Origin: an uncultured Lachnospiraceae bacterium
GTDB taxonomy: Bacteria > Bacillota > Clostridia > Lachnospirales > Lachnospiraceae
Direction of reading: 5' to 3'
NCBI GenBank assembly: GCA_947086895.1
Contig: CAMUAR010000038.1
Coordinates: forward strand, 1 to 33,083
Length of the DNA: 33,083 nucleotides
Part shown: one piece after another, positions 25,807 through 33,083 of the stretch
Numbering within the stretch: position 1 is the first letter of the stretch
How the letters are laid out: every line of letters begins with the position of its first letter
Notes under the pieces: model-generated
The model's database searches: none
The model's input: only the letters and a program-made list of their open reading frames with translations
Told to the model about the DNA's origin: nothing
Translations under genes and position numbers: made by a program

Positions 25807-25833
25807 TTTTTAAAGGCTGCAACCCTTTAAAAA
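25807..25833 (-). repeat. Intercistronic stem-loop before the binding-protein end of the operon
   Basis: A perfect 10-bp stem (TTTTTAAAGG with CCTTTAAAAA, 7-base loop) lies between the SBP gene and the MalG-type gene, ten bases after the MalG stop codon. A T-run forms the stem itself on the minus strand. It may protect or process the mRNA at the permease/SBP junction, or act as a partial terminator. Confidence 0.65.
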
Positions 25834-25842
25834 TCTAAAATA

Positions 25843-26856
25843 TTATCCTTTAATACCGGACGATTCCACGCCCTCCACAAACCACCGCTGTGTAAAAATA
25901 TAGATAATCAGCACCGGAAGGATAAACAAAAGCACTGAGGCGTAAGTAACTCCCATCTGGAATGGCAGATTTGTTCTTGTCGCAATATCATTCACCATAC
26001 CGTCCACCGCAAGCTTTAACCGGACTGCAAGCGGCTGGTAATTCTGCGGGAAAAATGTTCTGGTTAAGGTATACTCGTTCCAGTGCCATACCAGCGAGAA
26101 CAAAAATACGGTCAGGATCGACGACTTTGCATTTGGCAGCATAATGCGCACAAACGTGGAGACACTGCCGCAGCCATCAATTTTTGCCGCCTCCTCAAGC
26201 TCTTTTGGAATATTGCGGAAGCACTGCCGGAACAGATAGATAAAAATACCGGAGCGCAGTCCCACGCCAAAAAGCGAAGGAATCCAGAACGACCATCTTG
26301 TATCAATCAAATTCGTCGCAAATTCTGTATAATTTTTTCCTGTGATAAGACCGAGAATTCTGCTGATGCCGAAAAAATCAAAAAACCGGTACTGTACGAA
26401 CGACGGGAGAAAAATAATCTGAGTCGGTACAATAATTGTTAAAATCACCAGCAAAAACAACGGCTCCCGAAGCGGAAATCGGAATCTTGCAAAACCGTAT
26501 CCCGTCATTGCGCACACAATAATCTGTATTGCGGCGCAGCTTAGTCCCAAAATCAGTGTATTTGCCAAAGACGACCAAAATTTCAGATAATCAAGCGCAT
26601 TTTTGATATTGTCAAAAGTCAGCGACTTTGGTATCCAGATTACACTCAAATCCTGATATTGGATTGTCGGCATAAAGACCTTTGATAAAATCTGCAAAAG
26701 CGGGTACAAAATGACAAAGCCAAGCCCAAAGATCAACAGAAACCGGCATACTGCCCAGACATAATTCCCTAATTTATACAGTTTTTTCTTTTTAAAAGAA
26801 ACTTTCGGAATTTTTCCTGCCCACGCTTTTTTTCTGTCAGCAATTACATTTTCCAT
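25843..26856 (-). CDS. Sugar ABC transporter permease, MalG type
   Basis: This 337-residue inner-membrane protein has about six membrane segments and the ATPase-contacting EAA loop (ELEEAAKIDGCGSVSTFVRI, then MLPN; about 219-243). An extended basic N terminus (KKKKLYK) precedes the first segment. The C-terminal GVESSGIKG is typical of MalG-type partners. ATG 26854-26856 follows AGAGG. It pairs with the MalF-type gene upstream and the binding protein downstream. A stem-loop lies in the 66-base gap before it. Confidence 0.93.
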   Translation of the reverse strand: MENVIADRKKAWAGKIPKVSFKKKKLYKLGNYVWAVCRFLLIFGLGFVILYPLLQILSKVFMPTIQYQDLSVIWIPKSLTFDNIKNALDYLKFWSSLANTLILGLSCAAIQIIVCAMTGYGFARFRFPLREPLFLLVILTIIVPTQIIFLPSFVQYRFFDFFGISRILGLITGKNYTEFATNLIDTRWSFWIPSLFGVGLRSGIFIYLFRQCFRNIPKELEEAAKIDGCGSVSTFVRIMLPNAKSSILTVFLFSLVWHWNEYTLTRTFFPQNYQPLAVRLKLAVDGMVNDIATRTNLPFQMGVTYASVLLFILPVLIIYIFTQRWFVEGVESSGIKG

Positions 26857-26871
26857 AATTACCTCTTTCCT

Positions 26872-26893
26872 GAAACCGCTTTTTCGCGGTTTC
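26872..26893 (-). repeat. Stem-loop between the two permease genes
   Basis: GAAACCGC pairs perfectly with GCGGTTTC (8 bp, 6-base loop) just upstream of the ribosome binding site of the MalG-type gene. There is no T-run. It could adjust translation of the second permease or be a processing site. Confidence 0.6.
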
Positions 26894-26922
26894 CCATTCT
26901 AAACCTGCACTGTATTCCTAAA

Positions 26923-27825
26923 CTACGCCTCGTTTACATAGAATACATGTTTTGCCGTAACTGCATAGACAACAATAATAATCAAAAACGCAACCAGGCA
27001 GTACGATAATCCAAGCGCCGAGCTTCCCCCAAGATTTCCCCGAAGCGAATACTCTTCATAAATAAATTTAATCATTACATTTGACACATTGGTAAAAGAA
27101 TCAATCAGCGAATAGACAACGACAACCAGCGTGATTGGCGATATCCTGACCCATGTAATTTTCCAGAAACATTCCCACGCGGTCGCGCCCTCAATCTGAG
27201 CCGCCTCATACTCTGCGGCAGGAATTCCCTGAAGCCCGGATAAATACAAGATAATCTGTATTCCCGACATCCACACAATATCGAAAATCCGGTTTGAAAT
27301 CTGTGTAAAGACATCGACGACTGCCATCGGCAGCCCCGCGCTGCTCAAAATATTCGCCACGCCGTTGCTTGCAAATAAATATGTATTTTCCGTCTCCATC
27401 GACGTGTCAAGCCCATAGGAGCGCAGCACCTGAATTGCAATGCCCGATGTGATAATTACCGGCAGGAAAAACAGCGCCCTCGCAAATGTCCGACCTTTAA
27501 ATTTCTGATTCAGCACAATCGCGATAAAAAGGCTGAAGATAACACAGATCGGCACTTCAATTACAAATTTAGATAAGCCCGGCCATACAGTGCTGTCAAA
27601 AAAATAAATATCATCGCGGAATTTATAGATAAAATTCTCCAGCCCGATAAACTTGTACGTCATGCCTTCTGTCGTGATACTCATTTCCTGGAACGCATAG
27701 TAAAACGCCATTCCAAGCGGTCTTAAAAACAGAAAGACAAGCCCTACAAGCCAGACAGAGATAAACGCATACCCGATCTTAGCTTCTCTCCGGCGCATTT
27801 TGTTTAATTTCTTTTTGCCAGCCAT
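26923..27825 (-). CDS. Sugar ABC transporter permease, MalF type
   Basis: This 300-residue protein has about six membrane segments. The start is basic (KKKLNKMRRREAKIGYAF), the sequence FIGLENFIYKF is typical of MalF-type permeases, and the EAA loop reads EYEAAQIEGATAWECFWKI (205-223). ATG 27823-27825 follows AGGAG within the end of the DUF5696 gene; the gap to it is only six bases. It forms the heterodimeric channel with the MalG-type protein encoded just downstream. Confidence 0.93.
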   Translation of the reverse strand: MAGKKKLNKMRRREAKIGYAFISVWLVGLVFLFLRPLGMAFYYAFQEMSITTEGMTYKFIGLENFIYKFRDDIYFFDSTVWPGLSKFVIEVPICVIFSLFIAIVLNQKFKGRTFARALFFLPVIITSGIAIQVLRSYGLDTSMETENTYLFASNGVANILSSAGLPMAVVDVFTQISNRIFDIVWMSGIQIILYLSGLQGIPAAEYEAAQIEGATAWECFWKITWVRISPITLVVVVYSLIDSFTNVSNVMIKFIYEEYSLRGNLGGSSALGLSYCLVAFLIIIVVYAVTAKHVFYVNEA

Positions 27826-27831
27826 ACATGT

Positions 27832-30195
27832 TTATCTCCTTTCCCCTTCTGTAAAAACATATCCTTTTGCCGCGATTGTCACGCCGGAAACTGTAATATC
27901 CTTCTTTCCGTAATTGACGTACACGGAACCTGCCTCGCCGTAGTCCGTCCGGTAAACCTGATCGGCAAGCTGTTCATGACCTGTGATTTCACTTCCTGCC
28001 ACAGCGGACAAAACCGGCGCTGCCTGCGCATAATATTCTTTAATTTTCTTTTCCCATCCCTTATAACTTGCATTATACAAATAATTGTATCTTGTTTTAA
28101 CCAGCTCATGGGCATCGCCGTAAATCAGGGAAAATCCAAGGCTGCTTCCGGTTTCCAACGCCTTTAAAACTGCTTTTGCCGGGTCGGCCGTTAAATTGAT
28201 CGGCTCGGTGGAGTACGAAGTATAACCGTGCAGTACAATTTGATAGAACGGTATGCTTCCATCCGCCAGATTAAAATTTGTGGATTCTGTCGCAACACCG
28301 GAAATATAATCTGCATACATTGCCGCATAAATATTTCCTGTCTCTACCATTACGCTTCCAAAATTACTCCCCGCAGACTGCACCATTTCCATCCATAACG
28401 CCATAGTATCATCTCTGTGAATCGCATTTTTTCGCGCTGTAAAATCAGAGTAGAGCGTCGAACCTACCGCGCCGAGAGAAATACCGTCTGTCATCAGCTT
28501 ATCCTTGTCTTTTACAATTTTTAAAAATGCTTCCATACTTAAATTTGGCGTCAGCATCTGCCAGCGGTTTTCCTCTTGTTTTACTCCTGTATTTGGATCG
28601 TAAGTATACTGGTATGCTGTGTCATGCGTTGCCGCCTGTATCGCGTCGCTGTGGATGGAATACGTTCCGCTCTGATAAAAATTCATAAAGTCTATACATG
28701 GAAACAGATTGATCCCCGCATTTTTTGCATAATCTTCCAGAGCTTTAAAATCCTTTTTTCCGCCAAGTTTGCTCTCAAACTTTATTTTTGTCGGAACACT
28801 CGCCTGCAAGCCGCCCTTCTGCCAGCCAAGATAACGAACTGCCATTTTATCCACTCCGCCGTTTTTTAATTCCTCCAAAATTTCTTTTGCCTGACGGTAC
28901 GTAGTAAACGGTTTTACTGTCTTGTATGGAATACCGAGAAAATAGTCGGTATCCTCAATACCGCCGTACAATGTTAAATACAACGGCGCTTCCTCTGCGG
29001 ATTCCTTTTTTGTCAGCCCATTTAAGACCAGATAATCCCGATAACGTTTCGCCATTCCAACATAATCCGCTTCCCCATCTTTTAACAAAAAATACCTTAA
29101 ACGGTAGCAGCCTTCGGAATATCGGTTATCGACGACAACTGTGCTTCCAAGCGTGCTGTTTCCCCCGTAGCTGTTCGCTACAGAGCGTGTCGCCGACATT
29201 GTCTGGCGGTAATGAAACTGCATATAAACATTATTAAACGAAGTGATTGTCCCGGAGCTTAATGCATTTACCACTGCGCTTGCACCTCCAGCTTCTGCTG
29301 TCGCCAAAAAACCATGGTCTTGAAATGAGGCGCCAAACACTGGCATCAGCACATTTTTTGCAGTTTTTAAGTTTTTGTCCAGAAGAAGCACTGGATCTCT
29401 TCCATAAACGTTTTGACTGTACGCCCCGTAGGAAGCTTTTTGGTTGTTGAAATTGATCAAGGCTCCAGACCCGTCTGGAATCAGCATATAGCCGGAATCC
29501 TCAAGCCCTGCTGCCCCAAAATACGGCAGAATACTGATGCTTCGAACCCCCCAGTAAGATACTGTTCCGCGGTCTGCGGCTGTTCTTCCCTCCTCAATGC
29601 GCTCAATAAAATCCTCAAATGGAACTGTCACAGTAAAACCGTCCTCGGTGAGATGATACTGTATGGAAAAACCGACTTCCATATCTTCAAAATAGTACCA
29701 TACCTTTAAATCTTCCCCCGCCTGCTCAATCCTTACATTTCCTTTATTTACAACACCTGCAAGCGTATTTTTCGCGGAAGTGGCGCCGTTTTGATCCACA
29801 AAAACCACCTGATAATCGCTGCCTAAATTCATCTTATTCACCGCTTTGGCAAGCGTATCCGCGTTTCTTTCCTCCTCTGACGGAACGGATAAATACCATT
29901 CTTTATTTGCTTTGTCCATTACGCCGATATTTCCGCTTTCATTGACATAGAGTGCAATTCGGTTGTTTTCCAGCGCAAGATAAGTATATCCAAGTGCTGC
30001 CGCCTCGTTGTCCGCCGTCTTCCAGGAACTTCCGATTTTGTTGTCCGGGAGGGGAATCGACGATTCGTCCGATTCATTTATAGCGGGTTCATCCGCCGTT
30101 GCTATAACGCCTCGCTCCCTTATTAGAAAAGCGGTTGCCGCCAGCGACCCGGCCAAAACAATACCGGTGACTGCCGCTAAAATTCGTTTTTTCAT
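27832..30195 (-). CDS. DUF5696 family exported or membrane-anchored protein
   Basis: This 787-residue protein starts with a hydrophobic segment (about 5-25) that is a signal peptide or membrane anchor, so the bulk lies outside the cell. I recognise the family from memory as DUF5696, with no established function. The N-terminal half is beta-rich (ALENNRIALYVNESGNIGVMDK, VPFEDFIERI); the second half looks like an alpha/beta barrel similar to glycosidases (LTLYGGIEDTDYF, NLFPCIDFMNFY, MVETGNIYAAMYAD). Candidate acidic residues are there (for example CIDF and MVETGN), but no family-level catalytic claim is possible. ATG 30193-30195 follows AAAGGGG. It sits between the YIP1 gene (14 bases) and the MalF-type gene (6 bases), so it is probably part of the import system, perhaps handling the sugar at the membrane. 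Confidence 0.75.
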   Translation of the reverse strand: MKKRILAAVTGIVLAGSLAATAFLIRERGVIATADEPAINESDESSIPLPDNKIGSSWKTADNEAAALGYTYLALENNRIALYVNESGNIGVMDKANKEWYLSVPSEEERNADTLAKAVNKMNLGSDYQVVFVDQNGATSAKNTLAGVVNKGNVRIEQAGEDLKVWYYFEDMEVGFSIQYHLTEDGFTVTVPFEDFIERIEEGRTAADRGTVSYWGVRSISILPYFGAAGLEDSGYMLIPDGSGALINFNNQKASYGAYSQNVYGRDPVLLLDKNLKTAKNVLMPVFGASFQDHGFLATAEAGGASAVVNALSSGTITSFNNVYMQFHYRQTMSATRSVANSYGGNSTLGSTVVVDNRYSEGCYRLRYFLLKDGEADYVGMAKRYRDYLVLNGLTKKESAEEAPLYLTLYGGIEDTDYFLGIPYKTVKPFTTYRQAKEILEELKNGGVDKMAVRYLGWQKGGLQASVPTKIKFESKLGGKKDFKALEDYAKNAGINLFPCIDFMNFYQSGTYSIHSDAIQAATHDTAYQYTYDPNTGVKQEENRWQMLTPNLSMEAFLKIVKDKDKLMTDGISLGAVGSTLYSDFTARKNAIHRDDTMALWMEMVQSAGSNFGSVMVETGNIYAAMYADYISGVATESTNFNLADGSIPFYQIVLHGYTSYSTEPINLTADPAKAVLKALETGSSLGFSLIYGDAHELVKTRYNYLYNASYKGWEKKIKEYYAQAAPVLSAVAGSEITGHEQLADQVYRTDYGEAGSVYVNYGKKDITVSGVTIAAKGYVFTEGERR

Positions 30196-30209
30196 ACATT
30201 ACCCCTTTC

Positions 30210-30863
30210 CTATAAATAACGGAGCTTTATCTCAAAATAGATCGTTGCAAAAAAGGAGTAAATCTGGGTTACAAGCCCGGATACCAGCACGACCAAAAAT
30301 GCAATAATCATCACTCCGCACAGCGTTAAAAACATGGACATTAAAGTTTTCGGACCACTGTAATCATGAATTGCCATCAGTGCGATAAAAATTAACAGTG
30401 CGCTCCAGAGCAGTCCAATGGCATTTAGATAGGTGAGATAAACCGCTTCGCTCTCCACTAAAGTGTGTGTAAGTCCCACCCGCAAAAGTCCGAGAAAGAT
30501 GTATGGCATCAGCGCGTAAGCACCCGCAACCCAGACCTCCTTCATCCGCCCTTTGCCGTCCATCAGCGTGCAGAAACACCAATTTGCCACAACGCTGATC
30601 GCAAAGATCAAAACACTGGTTAAAAGAACTTGGAAAATATTTACATTTCCATCCAGCTGGCGCATGGTAAGTTTAAAATCAAAATCAACATAGCCCCAGT
30701 CCAAAATACCCAAAAGTACCCACAACACCAAAATTCCATTTGCAAACCGAACGGAAAATTTATTGTTGTTTTTCATCTCCCGAAATCCGTCCATCGGATG
30801 AAACAAAATATAGAACGGGTAGAGATACTTGCTCATATTGCTGTAATAGCCCGGTCTTCTCAT
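30210..30863 (-). CDS. YIP1-family membrane protein
   Basis: This 217-residue protein has five or so membrane segments and the YIP1 pattern: YLYPFYILFHPMDGFREMK at the N terminus, then several hydrophobic helices with VVANWCFCTLMDGKGRMKEVWVAGAYALMPYIF, typical of bacterial Yip1 relatives. Its function is unknown. ATG 30861-30863 is preferred; it overlaps the stop of the NHL-TPR gene as TGATG and lies seven bases behind AAAGGAGG. A GTG one codon earlier is possible. The coupling to its two exported neighbours suggests one membrane complex. Confidence 0.82.
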   Translation of the reverse strand: MRRPGYYSNMSKYLYPFYILFHPMDGFREMKNNNKFSVRFANGILVLWVLLGILDWGYVDFDFKLTMRQLDGNVNIFQVLLTSVLIFAISVVANWCFCTLMDGKGRMKEVWVAGAYALMPYIFLGLLRVGLTHTLVESEAVYLTYLNAIGLLWSALLIFIALMAIHDYSGPKTLMSMFLTLCGVMIIAFLVVLVSGLVTQIYSFFATIYFEIKLRYL

Positions 30864-32362
30864 CACTCAACCTCCTTTACGGCAGAATGTTTCCTTCTCT
30901 CCGCCAAACTCGCAGCGAGTAGTTTGCCCGCGACAATCAGCACCGCACAGCCTGCAAGAATTCCAAAAAAGATTGCTGTAAAATTTTCCTTCATATTTTG
31001 ATTGCGAAGCTCCTCTTTTACTTCCGAATAGTATGAAGTCGCCACTCCGCTGTGCTCAAAATAAAATTTTGCCGTCTCCCAGTCGCCCTCTTCGTAGTAA
31101 GCCCGCCCAAGACCGACATAAGCCCAGTCATAGTTCGCGTCCATTCGGACAATCTCCTCAAACAATTCTTTGCTCTCGGCGTAGAAACCAGCATTAAAAA
31201 GCAGAAACGCTTCCTTTACAATCTCCCCGAAATAGGTCGGCTCAAAAACTGTGATGCTGCCGCGTGTTCCGTCCAGCACCAGAACCAAATCCCCCAGCGT
31301 ATCGACCGCCACCGCCTGCGTGAATGCTCCAAGATAAGCGCCGCTGCCGCCGAAGATCGCCTGCTGAGTCCCCACATTGTCAAACCAGAATACACGCCCG
31401 GAATATGCGTCAAGCGCATAGGCAAATCCATCCTTATCCACTGCCACATCAGTGTAAGAAGTATTAAAGACCGGCGCACCTCCTGAAGTATCTGGCATAT
31501 CACCGTAGTTCATAAACCGTTGAGTGTAGATATTGCCGCCTAAAGGATTTAATTTTTTTAACATATCATCGGTTGCCGGCGACTCACTGTACGCTGTTAC
31601 TGTATAGATAAATCCCTCTTCATCAATATCAAAATTCGAAAACTCAACCGGGATAAAGTTCTGCATTTTTGCGCGCTGTTCTTCGCTCGCAAAACGCCGC
31701 TTAAATACTTCATAGAGTCTTTTCCATGTCAGCTGAACCTCGTTTCTTCCATAGAATCCCAAAAACTCCCCGTCTGCATCGATCATATACGCGCCCTGCG
31801 TGGAATTCTCCGACAGCATATAGATAATATCGCGGCTGTCCACCAAGATTTTTCTCGGAAGAAATGTTGTGGTTGAACTCTCAGTAAGCAGCGCGGAATC
31901 TGGTCTTGCAATCTCACGCACAATATTGCCGTCTTTATCCGCAGCTAAAATCCGCCCGCCATCCTTGTCTGCAAGGTAGATCAATCCATCCGTATGAACA
32001 AAAATTCCTGTAACCCCTTTGATGCTTACTTCCTGCCCGCCAAGCAGAAAACTTTCCATCACACGATCCACTTCAAACTCCGAATTTAAAATAACAATCC
32101 TGTTATTTCCGGCATCCACAATATAAATTTTTTCATCCGGCGCTACAAAAAGATCCGTCGGCGTATTGAAAGCTCCAATTCCAAGCTGCAGTCCGTTGTA
32201 ATCCTGCTCCGCCACATAAGAATACTGGGATGGAATCGCGTTGCCGAAACTGTCATAGCGGTAGTCCGCAGATACGTTTAAGTTTTTGGCGCTTGCCGTA
32301 AAAAGGATTGCCGCAAGCGCAAATGCTGTTTTTCTCAGCCATTTGTTTTTTAAGTTTTGCAT
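30863..32362 (-). CDS. Exported NHL-repeat and TPR protein with C-terminal membrane anchor
   Basis: This 499-residue protein has a signal peptide (about 1-30: KKxAxALAAILFTASA-like core), a six-bladed NHL-type propeller (about 55-375) with repeated units such as TDLFVAPDEKIYIVDAGNNRI and VAVDKDGFAYALDAYSGRVF, two TPR units (about 385-445: AFLLFNAGFYAESKELFEEI and AYVGLGRAYYEEGDWETAKFYF) and one membrane helix (about 462-482) with a basic tail inside. The propeller and TPR face outward and may bind sugar or partner proteins. ATG 32360-32362 follows GGAGG with short spacing. It is 24 bases after the upstream permease and overlaps YIP1 by one base. Confidence 0.8.
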   Translation of the reverse strand: MQNLKNKWLRKTAFALAAILFTASAKNLNVSADYRYDSFGNAIPSQYSYVAEQDYNGLQLGIGAFNTPTDLFVAPDEKIYIVDAGNNRIVILNSEFEVDRVMESFLLGGQEVSIKGVTGIFVHTDGLIYLADKDGGRILAADKDGNIVREIARPDSALLTESSTTTFLPRKILVDSRDIIYMLSENSTQGAYMIDADGEFLGFYGRNEVQLTWKRLYEVFKRRFASEEQRAKMQNFIPVEFSNFDIDEEGFIYTVTAYSESPATDDMLKKLNPLGGNIYTQRFMNYGDMPDTSGGAPVFNTSYTDVAVDKDGFAYALDAYSGRVFWFDNVGTQQAIFGGSGAYLGAFTQAVAVDTLGDLVLVLDGTRGSITVFEPTYFGEIVKEAFLLFNAGFYAESKELFEEIVRMDANYDWAYVGLGRAYYEEGDWETAKFYFEHSGVATSYYSEVKEELRNQNMKENFTAIFFGILAGCAVLIVAGKLLAASLAERRKHSAVKEVE

Positions 32363-32386
32363 ATATCCTCCTAACATGCGCCAATG

Positions 32387-33083
32387 CTATTCTTTGATCC
32401 CGGCGTGCGCCATGGTTTCCATAATGCTGCTCTGCGTAATTAAAAACATTAAAACCGGCGGGATAAACATCAATAAGTTAGCTGCCGCCGCAACGCCTGC
32501 CCTTGCAATTCCGCCCGACTGGATCTGCGCGAGCGCTGTCGGAAGCATTTTTAAGCTTTCTTTATAAATAAAATTGCCGCCCGTCATGCTCCACATTCCC
32601 TGGAACGCAAAGATAATCATTGTAAGCCATGCAGGTTTTACATTCGGCATTACAATATGCCAGTAAATTTGAAACTCGTTCATACCGTCCAGTCTTGCCG
32701 CCTCCAGAAGCGAGGTGCTGATGCCTTCCATAAACTGTTTCATAAGAAACAGTCCCATCGGCGTTGCAACCGACGGCAGAATCAGCGCCCAGTACGTATT
32801 GATCAAGTGCAGCTTCGCCATAATAATATACTGCGCCAGCCCAAGTACGCCGCCGGAAAACAAAAGCGCGACTGTGACAATCTTAAATAAAATCTTTTTG
32901 CCTGGAAAATCGTTTTTTGCAAGCGGGTAGGCTGCCATAGATGCGATAATCACATTTCCCGCCGTGCCGACTGCGCTTACAAACACACTGTTAAAAAGAT
33001 ATCTTGAAAACGGCACCCACAGATTGTCAATCAGCTGAGAAATCAGCTTGAAATTTTTGATGGTCGGATTCTGCACCATAAAC
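32387..33083 (-). CDS. Sugar ABC transporter permease, MalG type (5' end outside window)
   Basis: The reading frame is open to the right edge, so the N terminus is missing and the ATG at 33079 is internal. The visible 231 residues have at least four membrane segments and the EAA loop LLEAARLDGMNEFQIYWHIVMPN. The end, MAHAGIKE, is typical of MalG-type permeases. This is distinct from the downstream MalG-type protein, so the operon has a second permease set whose MalF partner and binding protein are expected beyond the right edge. Confidence 0.9.
   Translation of the reverse strand, partial: FMVQNPTIKNFKLISQLIDNLWVPFSRYLFNSVFVSAVGTAGNVIIASMAAYPLAKNDFPGKKILFKIVTVALLFSGGVLGLAQYIIMAKLHLINTYWALILPSVATPMGLFLMKQFMEGISTSLLEAARLDGMNEFQIYWHIVMPNVKPAWLTMIIFAFQGMWSMTGGNFIYKESLKMLPTALAQIQSGGIARAGVAAAANLLMFIPPVLMFLITQSSIMETMAHAGIKE

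Overview
The window looks like a chromosomal segment of a Gram-positive Clostridia bacterium, most likely a member of Lachnospiraceae. The reasons are A/T-rich intergenic DNA, strong AGGAGG-type ribosome binding sites, frequent TTG/GTG starts, a CIRCE heat-shock operator, a DUF5721-type gene, a PocR-domain hybrid kinase and a large sugar-ABC-importer and glycosidase operon. The taxonomic call is inferred from gene content, not from a marker gene. No tRNA, rRNA, CRISPR array, transposase or prophage gene was seen.

Left block (1-4185): a palindrome-rich repeat is present in two copies at the extreme left edge. It is followed by a plus-strand AraC-type regulator, which converges on a minus-strand GH2 glycosidase that starts with TTG behind a strong ribosome binding site. 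A clear Rho-independent terminator (4046-4080) separates this block from the next.

Middle housekeeping and signalling block (4186-16380): a minus-strand pair encodes a double-receiver protein and a soluble PocR-type hybrid histidine kinase with HPt domain, behind a good sigma-A promoter. Upstream lies htpG with its own promoter and a perfect CIRCE (HrcA) operator, then a DUF5721 gene. Divergent from these is a 69-residue protein with eight cysteines. Next comes a probable three-gene unit: a YbiT/YkpA-like ABC-F ATPase, a GH13/isoamylase-like protein that has lost all three catalytic acids, and a TraX-family membrane protein whose start overlaps the GH13 stop (ATGA).

Right block (16475-33083): a long minus-strand carbohydrate operon that continues past the right edge. 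In transcription order it encodes a MalG-type permease (cut by the window edge), an exported NHL-TPR membrane protein, a YIP1-family membrane protein, a large DUF5696 exported or anchored protein, a MalF-type permease, a MalG-type permease, a lipoprotein substrate-binding protein, a GH28-like beta-helix enzyme, a heparinase II/III-fold lyase, a GH43 beta-xylosidase-like enzyme and a GH88 unsaturated glucuronyl hydrolase. Stem-loops sit on both sides of the binding-protein cistron and between the two permease genes. None of the four degradative enzymes has a signal peptide, so the picture is import of oligosaccharides rich in uronic acid followed by cytoplasmic breakdown: the lyase makes unsaturated ends, GH88 removes them, and GH43 and GH28 trim the rest. 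No ABC ATPase for sugar import is in the window, so a shared MsmK-type ATPase is expected elsewhere.

The two most unusual items are the dead GH13 coupled to TraX, and the NHL-TPR/YIP1/DUF5696 module placed between two sets of ABC permeases.
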